Shown here: in pieces, positions 55,137 to 64,000 of the stretch
Layout: each line of letters begins with the position of its first letter
How positions within the stretch are numbered: position 1 is the first letter of the stretch
Assembly: GCA_029880545.1 (NCBI GenBank)
Contig: JAOUOD010000005.1
Span: 186,001 to 250,000, forward strand
From: Gammaproteobacteria bacterium
GTDB taxonomy: Bacteria; Pseudomonadota; Gammaproteobacteria; Acidiferrobacterales; SZUA-150
Length of the DNA stretch: 64,000 nucleotides
Direction of reading: 5' to 3'
The notes under the pieces: model-generated
Told to the model about the DNA's origin: nothing
Databases searched by the model: none
The model's input: only the letters and a program-made list of their open reading frames with translations
Position numbers and translations under genes: made by a program

Positions 55137-56270
55137 TTAGAAAACTGCTTTCAATTCCGGCTTTCCGTATTCCTTTAGCCAGGTGCTGATGGCTTGTGGC
55201 GATTTCCCGGCATCTCTGTTTCGCGGATGAAACAGTATTGTTTCACCGTAGTGATTGAGTCCGACCCATGTTTCTTTGGTTTTTGTCATGACAATAATGA
55301 TGCCGTTGCCTTGTGATGCGGGATCAAATCCCTTGCTGGGATCGGAGGCGTACATGCCTTCCATGACGATCAGGTTGTCATCTATAGTCACCGTGTGCAT
55401 TTCATAACTGCCGGTATCGGCAAGACGCCGGTTGATCCTGCCGCCGAGCCACAGGCCCAGCCCCTGGTCCATCATCGAATCAGTTGTATTGTTACGGTTA
55501 CCGCTGGCTGCGTGCACGGCCTGGTAAAATGCATGAGAGGGACCACCCTGGTGGCTGATGCCGTGATGCTTCTGCGCATGCAGCTGCATCAACCGCTTTC
55601 CATAGTGCTTCCTGAGACAAAACTCCAGGGCGTCCGCTTTCATGTTGCCGCATTGACTGTCGCGGTGCTTGAGCCAGTCCCGTTGATGGGTTCCAAGCTG
55701 CTTTTTGTCGCCGCCGGCAAGCGATTGTTTCAATGCCTTGTAAAGGCTGCCCAGTGTCCGGTCGGCGTCGGCCAGTGATTGCGTGTTGCAGATCATCAGT
55801 TCAATAGGGGTGCCGGCTTTGGCGCAATTGAATCCCGCCTTGTAAAACAGCTTTTCACTTTCTGGCACAAAGGTATGGATTTGTGCGCCTTCATTGTATT
55901 GTGACAGCGCACAGTTGGAGGTCTTTATGCGTTTTCGGCCTGAATCTTCAAGCAGCTCCAGCTTCAACTGGCACGATGATCCGCTTCTGTCTGTATACGG
56001 TACGGTGGCGGTATTTCCGCTGATGCTTCCGTTGGCGGTAAATGACAAGCCGTTAATGCCAATGCCTTCGTCATAGTCCATGCGAAAGGTTGAGCCTCGC
56101 GCATTGTCTATCGTGAAGGCCATGTATTGTTCCTTGTTGTTGATTTTCCACTCGCCTTGCCAGCTGGCTGATGCCTGTACGACCGCCATCATCATGAATT
56201 GCAAAATCAACGCCGTGACCAGGCGGGCAGAAACTGAATAATGTCTGCAGTGATTGTTCTTGTTGTTCAT
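55137..56270 (-). CDS. Exported protein with LprI-like (DUF1311) domain
   Basis: 377 residues from ATG 56270 (MNNKNNHCRHYSVSARLVTALI), with signal peptide to about residue 35. The middle carries the lysozyme-inhibitor LprI-like pattern: AGFNCAKAGTPIELMICNTQSLADADRTLGSLYKAL, then HQRDWLKHRDSQCG and FCLRKHYGKRL, with four conserved Cys. An N-terminal beta domain (WQGEWKINNKEQYMAFTIDNARG) and a C-terminal beta domain (MEGMYASDPSKGFDPASQGN) extend it well beyond the usual about 100 residues. It could protect peptidoglycan from lysozyme or serve another envelope role. Confidence 0.75.
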   Translation of the reverse strand: MNNKNNHCRHYSVSARLVTALILQFMMMAVVQASASWQGEWKINNKEQYMAFTIDNARGSTFRMDYDEGIGINGLSFTANGSISGNTATVPYTDRSGSSCQLKLELLEDSGRKRIKTSNCALSQYNEGAQIHTFVPESEKLFYKAGFNCAKAGTPIELMICNTQSLADADRTLGSLYKALKQSLAGGDKKQLGTHQRDWLKHRDSQCGNMKADALEFCLRKHYGKRLMQLHAQKHHGISHQGGPSHAFYQAVHAASGNRNNTTDSMMDQGLGLWLGGRINRRLADTGSYEMHTVTIDDNLIVMEGMYASDPSKGFDPASQGNGIIIVMTKTKETWVGLNHYGETILFHPRNRDAGKSPQAISTWLKEYGKPELKAVF

Positions 56271-56478
56271 TGTTTTGCTGCTCCCCTGTGGTATATCTCC
56301 CGGGTGCGGCATTGCTGGTCCGCACCGGAACCGCGATCAAAATATATTTATAGCATAGTTACAGGCAGTAACGGGGTGTGTGGCCACGCGTTTGATCAGC
56401 GTGGCCACGATGCGATTGCGATTAGTTTGACGGGAGCCGAATCAGAATGACCGGCTGCGCATGACGTTTTTGGCTTTG

Positions 56479-58323
56479 TCAGGCTGCGCCCGGTTTCCCG
56501 CCCTTGCGGTGAGGCTTGTTTTTCTTGCCGGCCCGGTCTTTGGGCTTGCCCCCGGTCTTGTCAGTTCGCCCGGGTTTTGCTTTATCCCCGGGTTTTGTTT
56601 TGGCTGCCGGTGAACCTTTGCGGAAGTCTGTCTTCTTTTCGCTGATGCCGTGCTGCTTTGCGATGTTGAGGCGCTGGCCGGCAACACGCGTGTTTTTCAG
56701 GTGCAGGAAGGTTTCCTTGGGCATGCCCTTGGGCAGGTCAACAATGCTGTAATCATCAAAGATCTTGATGCGACCAATCTCGCTGCTGTCCAGCCCGGCT
56801 TCGTTGGCAATGGCGCCGACGATGTTGCCCGGTTGCACACCATGTGCATGGCCGACGGCGATGCGGTAGCTGTCCATATTGGCATCACTTGCACGAGGCT
56901 TCTTCTTGAAGTCGGCGCGATTATCGCGTGAACGCTCTTCATGTTGTGGGCGTTGCTCACGCGGCGAGCGTTGCTCACGCGGTTTGCGCGTTTCCTTTTC
57001 CAGTAACAGTGGCGTGCTGCCCTGCAGTAACCGGGCCAGCGCCGCGGCGATTTCTATGGCCGGGACGTTGTGCTCCTGTTCGTACTGTTCCACGAGCTGG
57101 TGGCAGAAACCCAGGCCGTCAGCGGCGGCAATGGTGTCAGTAATGCGTTGTTTGAAAGCGGCGATGCGCTTGTCGTTGATCACCTCGGTGGTGGGCAACT
57201 GCATTTCTTCAATCTTCTGGCGTGTTGCATGCTCGATGGCGGAAAGCATGCGTTTCTCGCGCGGTGCAATAAACAGGATGGCGTCACCCTTGCGACCGGC
57301 GCGACCGGTGCGGCCAATACGGTGTACGTAGGATTCGGTATCGTGCGGTACATCATAGTTGATGACGTGACTGATACGGGCCACATCAAGGCCACGGGCG
57401 GCCACGTCGGTGGCGACGATAATATCGATTTTGCCGGACTTGAGGGCGTCGACAGTTTTTTCCCGTTGCGCCTGGGCAATGTCCCCGTTGAGGGCGGCGG
57501 TGGCATGGCCGCGTGCCTGGAGTTTTTCCGCCAGTTCCTCGGTGATGATCTTGGTGCGTACGAAAATGATAATGCCGTCGAACTCCTCGGCCTCGAGTAT
57601 GCGGGTGAGGGCATCGAGCTTGTGCAGGCCGCTGACATACCAGTAACGCTGGCGAATGGTCTCGGCGGTCGTGGTTTTGAGTTTGATGGTCACCACGGCC
57701 GGGTCGTTCAGGTGTTTATTGGCGATACGACGGATGGCGTCCGGCATGGTGGCAGAGAACAGGGCGATCTGGCGGCTGGGCGGGGACTGTTCCAGCACCC
57801 ATTCAACATCGTCAATAAAGCCCATGCGCAGCATTTCATCGGCTTCGTCCAGCACCAGCGTGCGCAGGCCATCGAGCTTGAGCGTGCCGCGACGCATGTG
57901 ATCCATAACCCGGCCCGGGGTGCCGACGACGATGTGCACGCCGCGGTTCAGTTGCTTGAGCTGGGTGCGGTAGTCCTGGCCGCCGTAGATCGGCAGCACG
58001 TGCAGCCCCGGCATGTGATGAGCATAGTGCTGGAACGCCTCGGCGACCTGGATTGCCAGTTCGCGGGTCGGCGCCAGTACCAGCACCTGCGGTTGGGCGC
58101 GTTGCAGGTCTATGCGCGACAGGATCGGCAGTGCAAAAGCGGCAGTTTTGCCGGTGCCGGTCTGGGCCTGGCCGAGTACGTCCCGTCCCGCCAGCAAGTG
58201 GGGGATAGTCTGCGCCTGGATTGGCGACGGTGTTTCGTAGCCGATTTCGTCAATAGTCTTGAGGACAGCGGCAGCAAGACCCAGATCGCTGAACGCGGGC
58301 GGTGTTGATGATTCTGCGGACAT
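56479..58323 (-). CDS. deaD: DEAD-box RNA helicase DeaD/CsdA
   Basis: 614 residues. Q-motif (FSDLGLAAAVLKTIDEIGYETPSPIQAQTIP), AQTGTGKTAAF motif I, PTRELAIQV, TPGRVMDHM, DEADEMLRMGF motif II, SATMP motif III, and HRIGRTGRAGRKGDAI. The C-terminal part has the DbpA-like/CsdA RNA-binding domain (SYRIAVGHAHGVQPGNIVGAIANEAGLDSSEIGRIKIFDDYSIVDLP), then a long Lys/Arg/Gly-rich tail (about 560-614). It unwinds RNA in cold adaptation and 50S assembly. Stands alone; the opposite-strand frame is a shadow. Confidence 0.96.
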   Translation of the reverse strand: MSAESSTPPAFSDLGLAAAVLKTIDEIGYETPSPIQAQTIPHLLAGRDVLGQAQTGTGKTAAFALPILSRIDLQRAQPQVLVLAPTRELAIQVAEAFQHYAHHMPGLHVLPIYGGQDYRTQLKQLNRGVHIVVGTPGRVMDHMRRGTLKLDGLRTLVLDEADEMLRMGFIDDVEWVLEQSPPSRQIALFSATMPDAIRRIANKHLNDPAVVTIKLKTTTAETIRQRYWYVSGLHKLDALTRILEAEEFDGIIIFVRTKIITEELAEKLQARGHATAALNGDIAQAQREKTVDALKSGKIDIIVATDVAARGLDVARISHVINYDVPHDTESYVHRIGRTGRAGRKGDAILFIAPREKRMLSAIEHATRQKIEEMQLPTTEVINDKRIAAFKQRITDTIAAADGLGFCHQLVEQYEQEHNVPAIEIAAALARLLQGSTPLLLEKETRKPREQRSPREQRPQHEERSRDNRADFKKKPRASDANMDSYRIAVGHAHGVQPGNIVGAIANEAGLDSSEIGRIKIFDDYSIVDLPKGMPKETFLHLKNTRVAGQRLNIAKQHGISEKKTDFRKGSPAAKTKPGDKAKPGRTDKTGGKPKDRAGKKNKPHRKGGKPGAA

Positions 58324-58532
58324 GGAGTAGTACCTGAAAAGTAGGCGGATGGCCCTGAAGGGCAGGAATGGGTAGATTCTAGCATGAAGCCTTAATCAAG
58401 TGAGTCCGAATTGTATCCAGCCGGCCAAGAGAGCCGCAAGCCAAAAAACGCCCGCCTGGTGTACCGTTGTCCTGGTTGGGCCGGAAACGTCCGGAAGCTG
58501 CTGTGCTAAACGGCAGGCGCGGATACTGGATG

Positions 58533-59537
58533 TTAATTCGTCGTGGCGCGGGAACGGTCATTGATTTTTTTCAATGCTCGCGGGTCCCATAACCAGGCAA
58601 CAGAAATATAGTGTGCCATGTAACTGCTTCGGCCCGGCTGCGAACCAGGCAGTGGCACGCCCGGCTGCGAAAAGATCCAGTTGGCATCGTGCGTGGAGTG
58701 CAGTGCCTGGCGGTTTGGAAGTGAAACAGGATTTCCGTATGCCCGGGTAAATGCAACCATCGCCCTGTCATCATCAAAGAACTGATAGCCGGTCTTCCGA
58801 CCCAGCCAGGCGGATTCCAGCAGTTTGTTGGAATCCCAGTATCCCAGTGATTCAAGCTGATGGCGATTCGCAAATTTCTTCCACGTGTCGCGTTCCGAGT
58901 TTCCGTAAACCCGGTTTTTCGCCACTACCAGTATCGCGACGATTTCCCCGGTTTCTTCGTCTATCGTTAATGCGGTAAACGGATTCGGCAGTTTTCCGTT
59001 ACCATAAAGTTTCATCATGTTTGTTTCCGGAATGTCGACACAAGTATGGGGCAGTCGGCCAACACCATTGTCTGGAACCAGGACGTCCTTGTAATCAGGC
59101 ATGTTCGACTGTTTCAAGTTGCTGTAGGTTTCACGGACCAGTTTCAGAATCTCGTTTCGAAGCGGCAGGCACTGCCGGTTTCCGGGATAGTAGTTACCCA
59201 GCGCGTATCCGTTTAGCTCGTTTTTACCCGCGGTTACCGCGTACATCAGCGGACTCAGTTCCCACAGGTTGTCTCGAACCGAAAGAGCCGGCGACATTCC
59301 TGATGCAAACAGCAACAGGAAAAGCGAAACCAGGAAAGACACCAGTGTTGTATCCCATTCAATATTACGCACTCGGAGAGAGCGAGCGACCTTGAACAAA
59401 ATTACAGGCGAGCCAAAGACAATAAATAACAGGAAGATCAGCCAGTCTTCATCAATCAGTATCAGCAAGAATTCCAGCAACACCAGGAAAAACAAAGCTG
59501 TCTGCCTGATTAGCAGCGGGCGACTGATCGTTGTCAT
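58533..59537 (-). CDS. Hypothetical membrane protein
   Basis: 334 residues. Two or three N-terminal helices (ALFFLVLLEFLLILIDEDW, IFLLFIVFGSPVILF, TTLVSFLVSLFLLLFASGM) anchor a C-terminal domain of about 240 residues facing outside, containing several Trp/Tyr/Asp-rich motifs (VDIPETNMMKLYGNGKLPNPFT, GYWDSNKLLESAWLGRKTGYQFFDDDRAMVAFTRAYG). Not recognised as a named family. Two Cys (RQCLP, HTCVD) could form a disulfide. Stands alone after deaD. Confidence 0.6.
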   Translation of the reverse strand: MTTISRPLLIRQTALFFLVLLEFLLILIDEDWLIFLLFIVFGSPVILFKVARSLRVRNIEWDTTLVSFLVSLFLLLFASGMSPALSVRDNLWELSPLMYAVTAGKNELNGYALGNYYPGNRQCLPLRNEILKLVRETYSNLKQSNMPDYKDVLVPDNGVGRLPHTCVDIPETNMMKLYGNGKLPNPFTALTIDEETGEIVAILVVAKNRVYGNSERDTWKKFANRHQLESLGYWDSNKLLESAWLGRKTGYQFFDDDRAMVAFTRAYGNPVSLPNRQALHSTHDANWIFSQPGVPLPGSQPGRSSYMAHYISVAWLWDPRALKKINDRSRATTN

Positions 59538-59980
59538 GTTGTTCTTCGATTCGAGTCAGGGTTGGTAAAGTTGCACGAGTTGTGCCCCGGTCTGATGCAT
59601 GAATTTTGGCCGGCACAAATGCTTTGCCGTATTTGAATCCCGCGGACCTCGTGCCTGCCGCGCGGTTCCGTATGGTCCATGCAACCCCGGGAAACGTTAA
59701 CTACATACATTTCCGTATCGTCTCACATGCCAATTCTGGATGGTAGCCGAGCGTGATATAAAGACGAGTGTCTGGTGGTGGCAGGATCGCTTCCCTGCTT
59801 GGTATGACTGTGGCGCATTTTCCGCAATTCGGCAAGGAACCCGGGACCGTGTGTACGCAAACTGTATTTACCGGCATCGGCCTTGATTGATAGCGTAACA
59901 TCTATGTACTATGTGAGCCGAAATGTCAGGGAAATTTCTTCCTGACCCGGTTACACATACCAGCCAGACAGGAACAGGCA
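59538..59980. other. Gap with no supported gene
   Basis: 443 nt. Short minus-strand frames exist (59701-59901) with Cys/Pro-rich translation but no ribosome-binding site or family match. No RNA, repeat or clear terminator recognised. The right end probably holds the promoter for the following barrel gene. Confidence 0.35.
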
Positions 59981-60529
59981 ATGATTTCAGATTGCTCCAG
60001 GATAATCCTTGCGGTTTGGATCGGCTTGATGTCGATGGCAGCCGCCGCAGATGAGCGAGCCCCACTCCTTTCACACGAGATTAATGTTAATGCGCTTTAT
60101 GCCAGCGCCGGGTTTATGGATGTTGGTTATCAATACAGCATTAACCGGTACGTCGGGTTCAGGTTGCGGGCGCTTCGGGGAGCGGCGCGGATAGAGGACA
60201 GCACATACCGGGGCACGGACGAAATTAATGCCGGTATTCTGGTTTCATTACCGACCCGACCCAATCAATCCGTGTATCTCAGTGCCGAAGGAACGTCATA
60301 CGAAGAAACCTATGAATTTGATAATGGCCGTGCCGATGAAACCTATTCAGGGAAAGGTTCGAGTATAGGCCTGGGCTACAGGTGGGTTCTGACGGGCGAT
60401 CCCATGGCCGTCAGCGTAGAGTATGGGAGGGTCAATGTCGAACGCCACGAGGTCATTCTCGCCTCCGGAAAAACCGATACAACCGGCTCCGAGAAGTTCT
60501 TGGGCGTACGGCTTGGTTTTGTCTGGTAG
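59981..60529 (+). CDS. Small outer-membrane barrel-like protein
   Basis: 182 residues. Signal peptide MISDCSRIILAVWIGLMSMAAAADE. Barrel-like alternation follows (HEINVNALYASAGFMDVGYQYSIN, VGFRLRALRGAARIE, SIGLGYRWVLTG, EKFLGVRLGFVW), ending in Trp, which is acceptable as a BAM terminal residue. No named family. Followed after 106 nt by a membrane protein. Confidence 0.62.
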   Translation: MISDCSRIILAVWIGLMSMAAAADERAPLLSHEINVNALYASAGFMDVGYQYSINRYVGFRLRALRGAARIEDSTYRGTDEINAGILVSLPTRPNQSVYLSAEGTSYEETYEFDNGRADETYSGKGSSIGLGYRWVLTGDPMAVSVEYGRVNVERHEVILASGKTDTTGSEKFLGVRLGFVW

Positions 60530-60635
60530 TGCGCCGGTAGTTACCGTCAACCGGGTGGTCGCGCGTTGCTGCGCGTGATGCCTTCAATGTCACGCCTGTC
60601 GCGGGTCAGGCGGAAGATTATGCTGGATTGTTTTT

Positions 60636-61154
60636 ATGCCTTTTACGCCATTTCACATGGGACCGGGAATCCTGGTCAAGTCATTACTTCAGGGAAGCTT
60701 CAGTCTTATGGTGTTTGGCTGGGCACAAATCGTTATGGATATGCAGCCCCTGGCGGTGATGATAACCGGGGAGGGCGAGCTGCATGGCTTTTCTCATACT
60801 TATGTCGGCGCGACGCTGCTTGCGCTGTTTTCGGCATTGACTGGCAAATACCTGTCAGAATTCGGTCTCGATCTGTTGCGCGTACCGGGTAACCACAGGT
60901 CGAACAACATAGGCTGGAAAGTTACCCTGGGTAGCGCTTTCATCGGAACGTTCAGCCACGTTTTTCTGGACAGTATAATGCATCTCGATGTGCAGCCGTA
61001 TTATCCATTTACCGGTAAAAACAGTATGTACAGCCTGATGACGATGGAGGGCCTGCATTTCCTGTGCATTGCTTCTGCGATCATCGGGGCAGCAGCATAT
61101 TTCCTGGTTCATTATATTCTAGACAGGAAGAAACGGGACCGAATCAGGGCATAA
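60636..61154 (+). CDS. DUF4184-like membrane protein
   Basis: 172 residues. Start MPFTPFHMGPGILVKSLL; this N-terminus resembles the YdjM/DUF4184 (metal-dependent hydrolase-like) group, with HGFSHTYVGATL near 50 and TFSHVFLDSIMHLDVQPYYPF near 108 supplying His/Asp residues. Four or so helices. Predicted membrane-bound metal site; substrate unknown. The family call is tentative. Confidence 0.55.
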   Translation: MPFTPFHMGPGILVKSLLQGSFSLMVFGWAQIVMDMQPLAVMITGEGELHGFSHTYVGATLLALFSALTGKYLSEFGLDLLRVPGNHRSNNIGWKVTLGSAFIGTFSHVFLDSIMHLDVQPYYPFTGKNSMYSLMTMEGLHFLCIASAIIGAAAYFLVHYILDRKKRDRIRA

Positions 61155-61214
61155 CGCGCCCGTATTTTTGTGAATGTACGGTTCCAAGTAACAATTATGA
61201 CGAAGGGGGATATA

Positions 61215-61796
61215 ATGCAAACCGGAACAGGAAAGAGAATCTTCGCGCGCATGCTGTCGGTAGTTGTGATTACGGTGCTGTTCCTCGGTTCTTGTGGCGG
61301 CGCAGGCAAGATGTATGTCTATAGCCCGTATTGGTTCATGAAAGAAGTCGATGCCCAGAGCAACCTGCGCCTGTTTTTCGTAGCGTTCATGACTCCTGGG
61401 AAAGACGGCAACCCGTCACTACAGGTATTTCCGATTACCAAGGTTGACTTGCAAAAGGAATATCCCGACCTGGATTACACCCTTCCGCGCGACAACATGA
61501 CATTTGACTGGGACAGCGACTCGGGCGCCATCATAGAAGTCATCAGGAAAGATAATGGAACAAGGATTGTGCAGGTATTTGTCCGTGGCGATACACCCTG
61601 GACATCGTTATCCGAATACCGCGTCGATGGCAAGGACAAGGTTACGCCACTCAGGCATGGTCGATCCAATGAGTGGTTCCTGTTACTGGCGCTGGTATTG
61701 CCGGTTATTGTTCTGGCGCTGCGTCGACGTATAAGCCGATTGGTGTACAGGGTATTGTCTGTCAGTGAGAAATCGGCGGTCGGTAAAGATCGGTAA
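61215..61796 (+). CDS. Lipoprotein with C-terminal membrane helix
   Basis: 193 residues from ATG 61215, chosen because AAGGGGGA at 61204-61211 is close; ATG 61197 and 61170 are alternatives. MQTGTGKRIFARMLSVVVITVLFLGSC ends in a lipobox-like LGSC. An extracytoplasmic part follows (WFMKEVDAQSNLRLFFVAFM) and a single helix near the C-terminus (WFLLLALVLPVIVLALRRRI) with a basic cytoplasmic tail. No family recognised. Confidence 0.6.
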   Translation: MQTGTGKRIFARMLSVVVITVLFLGSCGGAGKMYVYSPYWFMKEVDAQSNLRLFFVAFMTPGKDGNPSLQVFPITKVDLQKEYPDLDYTLPRDNMTFDWDSDSGAIIEVIRKDNGTRIVQVFVRGDTPWTSLSEYRVDGKDKVTPLRHGRSNEWFLLLALVLPVIVLALRRRISRLVYRVLSVSEKSAVGKDR

Positions 61797-61860
61797 TGGC
61801 AACCGGGCTCGAGGTTTCCTGGTATTTCAGCATGGTGCAGAACAGGCACAGCCAACTGTG

Positions 61861-64000
61861 TTATTTACGATTCCTGCTGGCGGCTATTTCGGACCGGTTT
61901 GAGCCGGCGCGTAAATAGGATTCCACGGTACTGATAAACTCTGGAATATTAAGTGGCTTGGGAAGATAGGCGTCGAACCCTGCCGCATACCCGCGCTGGA
62001 TATCGTCCGGCATCGCGTTGGCGCTTATGGCAATAACCGGAATGTCCCGGGTTCGTTCGTGTTTTTTAAGTTGTTCCAGTACCTGGAAACCATCCATATT
62101 GGGAATATTGATATCCAGAAGGATGATATCAAGACTCTTGTTCCGTGCTATGTCCAGACCGATTATCGGATCACGTACGGCATGAAAGTTAATATTGGAA
62201 TAGGGCGCCAGAACCTTTGATACGAGTTTCAGGTTGGCCGGGTTGTCTTCTATGTACAATATTTCATGTTGTTTTTCATCGGAATCGCGGGGTTTTTTTG
62301 ATGCCGCGTCGCTACCGGAAGGATAGAAGTTTCTGATCGCGGCATCTTTTGCCAGGGGGATATCGACCCAGAATGTACTGCCTTTCCCGGGTGTGGACTC
62401 GACGTTAATCCGGCCGCTCATCAATTCAATAAGGCGTTTCGTGATAACCAGGCCAATACCTGTTCCTTCGATGTCGCTGGCTTCCTTGCCGAGACGGTTG
62501 AATGATGTGAATAATTCAGATATCCGGTTTTCGGGAATACCAATTCCCGTGTCCGTAATTCCGATTCGCCAATAACCTTCCTGCAGTTGGCTGGCGGACA
62601 CGCTCATGTTGCCGTCTTCGATATTGTACTTGATGGCGTTGGAGAACAGGTTCAGCAAAATTTGTTTGAGCCGCATTCTGTCTGCCATGACAAAAAAAGA
62701 CGAGTTGATAAAGTCGGGTGTGCTGACGGTAACATGGTGGCTGGAAGCCATTGGCGCGATAAGGCTGAAACATTCCCGAAGCAGGTCCGGAAAATCTATT
62801 GGTTCAAATGACAAGGATAATTTACCCGCCTCGATCTTGGTCAGCTCAAGCACTTCGTCAATCAAGCCAAGGAGATGATCACCGGCCTTGAGTATTTCGT
62901 CGACATTTTCCTTGTAGGTGGGGCTTAGGATATTGTCCATGTCCATTTCCAGGAGTTGCCCGAATCCTATAATCGCGTTCAATGGTGTTCGCAGCTCATG
63001 ACTCATGCTTGAAAGAAAATCCGATTTGGCCTTGTTGGCCTTTTCGGCATCGTCCTTGGCATCTATCAGGGCCTGGCGGGTACGTTTCTGCAGCAGCCTC
63101 GATCTGCGGGCGTTGATGATAGTGCCGTAAGTCAGCGTGAAAGGGCTCATGAATTCAGGGAAGTCGCTGTCAAAACCGTTGTCGGCATTGGCGAGACAGT
63201 AGACGCCAACCATATCCGTCCCGAAAAAGACCGGAATCGATGCAATGTTCCGGATATCTGCATCAATCCTGATTCCGGATTCAGCAATGGCATCGGGATT
63301 GTTGACTAATACCGGGTTGCCGCATTCCAGGGATTGCCCTATCAGGTTTTCGATGCCATGGAGGTTCAGCAACAACTGGTTATCCCGGGATTCAGAACCC
63401 TGTTTCAATGAATAGGTATTGCCGGAATTCCGGTCAATTACGGAATCGATGGTGTATCGGCGATTTCCGTCAATCAGGGTGTTGACTTCAATCAGGGCGC
63501 CGATGGTGCTGCCGGTAAGAGACATCAGGCGTTTGAGCAGACTGCTTGAGGCGATATCGTCCTTGTCGCCTGACATGAACCGCGTCAACGCGTCCTGATT
63601 CAGCTGCAACAGATCATTCTGTTTGCTGATTTGTACTTCCAGGCGTTTTCGTGCATCGATGTCGGAGACAACGCCAAGCATGTGCAGTGGTTCGCCGTTC
63701 TCGCCGCGCGTGACAGCGCCTTTTTCCAGTACCCACCGGATTGATCCGTCCTGACACAGAACCCTGTGCTCGATGTTGTACTCCTTGTTGTGCTCGACTG
63801 CGTCGTTTACAGCTTTAACCAATGCGTCGCGGTCATCGGGATATACTGCGTTGATAAAGTTTTCATAGGTGGTCTCCGGAACCTTGTCCGCGTAGCCAAA
63901 GAGTGGTCCGATCCGGTCAGACCAGTACAGATCGCCGGTCTTGATATTCCAGTCCCAGCTGCCAATATCGGCATACATTTGACTGATACGGAACCGTTCT
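61861..64000 (-). CDS. Hybrid sensor histidine kinase (N-terminus outside window)
   Basis: At least 712 codons; the frame continues to the window edge (ERFRISQMYADIGSWDWNIKTG), a typical mid-PAS start, so the true start lies further right. Domains in order: PAS/PAC (WVLEKGAVTRGENGEPLHMLGVV), GAF-like (NSGNTYSLKQGSESRDNQLL), coiled coil, HisKA with SSMSHELRTPLNAI, HATPase_c (GTGIGLVITKRLIELM) and C-terminal receiver (IILLDINIPNMDGF). It likely senses an intracellular cue by PAS/GAF and passes phosphate to its own receiver and further. No transmembrane helix is visible in this part. Confidence 0.93.
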   Translation of the reverse strand, partial: ERFRISQMYADIGSWDWNIKTGDLYWSDRIGPLFGYADKVPETTYENFINAVYPDDRDALVKAVNDAVEHNKEYNIEHRVLCQDGSIRWVLEKGAVTRGENGEPLHMLGVVSDIDARKRLEVQISKQNDLLQLNQDALTRFMSGDKDDIASSSLLKRLMSLTGSTIGALIEVNTLIDGNRRYTIDSVIDRNSGNTYSLKQGSESRDNQLLLNLHGIENLIGQSLECGNPVLVNNPDAIAESGIRIDADIRNIASIPVFFGTDMVGVYCLANADNGFDSDFPEFMSPFTLTYGTIINARRSRLLQKRTRQALIDAKDDAEKANKAKSDFLSSMSHELRTPLNAIIGFGQLLEMDMDNILSPTYKENVDEILKAGDHLLGLIDEVLELTKIEAGKLSLSFEPIDFPDLLRECFSLIAPMASSHHVTVSTPDFINSSFFVMADRMRLKQILLNLFSNAIKYNIEDGNMSVSASQLQEGYWRIGITDTGIGIPENRISELFTSFNRLGKEASDIEGTGIGLVITKRLIELMSGRINVESTPGKGSTFWVDIPLAKDAAIRNFYPSGSDAASKKPRDSDEKQHEILYIEDNPANLKLVSKVLAPYSNINFHAVRDPIIGLDIARNKSLDIILLDINIPNMDGFQVLEQLKKHERTRDIPVIAISANAMPDDIQRGYAAGFDAYLPKPLNIPEFISTVESYLRAGSNRSEIAASRNRK

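Noticed and set aside
57070-58308. 412-codon open frame on the plus strand opposite deaD
   Set aside because: It lies entirely antisense to a complete, well-conserved DEAD-box helicase; its translation is low-complexity, His/Gly/Val-rich and without family features, so it is a shadow frame.
59701-59901. Minus-strand 66-codon frame in the 59.5-60.0 kb gap
   Set aside because: Cys/Pro-rich translation without ribosome-binding site or recognisable family; insufficient to call a gene.

Overview
The window reads as a chromosomal segment of a free-living Gram-negative gammaproteobacterium. It holds a BAM-complex lipoprotein (bamD), several outer-membrane barrels, lipoproteins, and gammaproteobacterial gene orders such as cspD-clpS-clpA-infA and rluD-pgeF. 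Base composition is moderately GC-rich and even, except for one clearly AT-rich island near 54.4-55.0 kb. No rRNA, tRNA, CRISPR array, complete insertion sequence or prophage was seen. The sulfur-oxidiser/Chromatiales-like flavour (nadE-P-II next to sucCD, the DUF6502/DUF5666 pair) is only an impression, so no genus is claimed.

Layout. 0-2 kb (minus): porin, small phosphate-binding-like periplasmic protein and a membrane sensor (cut by the window edge) with overlapping ends. 2.1-6.4 kb: rluE, a large secreted HExxH/beta-propeller/barrel protein and a small exported protein. 6.4-12.8 kb: an N-degron cluster made of cspD, clpS, clpA, infA, bpt, aat and an N-acyltransferase-like gene. 13-20.7 kb: sucCD, nadE, glnB, bamD, rluD, pgeF and a ZIP transporter. 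20.7-28.7 kb: dsrE-like, nadC and an ergothioneine cluster (egtB, egtC, divergent egtD), then an ArsR-type regulator, an MFS carrier, a decayed oxidoreductase and a UbiA prenyltransferase. 28.8-34.6 kb: clpB behind a near-consensus sigma-32 promoter, htrA and an AI-2E/PerM permease.

34.5-49 kb is accessory-like: hydrolases, an LRAT/papain-like protein, a LolA-like protein with a barrel, a histidine kinase, a YaeQ-like protein, an orphan ParA, hrpB, a response regulator whose stop codon is triplicated in a 29-bp tandem repeat, a ceramidase-like membrane protein, and two CsgG-like lipoproteins. 48.8-51 kb holds DUF6502 and DUF5666 genes, with a palindrome over the promoter and start codon. 51.2-64 kb: trhP (yegQ), small barrels, three copies of a 45-nt REP-like palindrome bracketing an AT-rich membrane gene, an LprI-domain protein, deaD, hypothetical envelope proteins, and a hybrid histidine kinase cut by the right edge.

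Functionally, proteostasis dominates: ClpS/ClpA with both N-end-rule transferases, ClpB, HtrA, BamD and the DeaD helicase. Around it are NAD synthesis (nadC, nadE), TCA cycle and nitrogen sensing (sucCD, glnB), and thiol antioxidant synthesis (egt genes). The most promising unexplained items are the DUF6502/DUF5666 unit with its operator-like palindrome, the REP-like repeats around the AT-rich gene, and the protease-propeller-barrel fusion.
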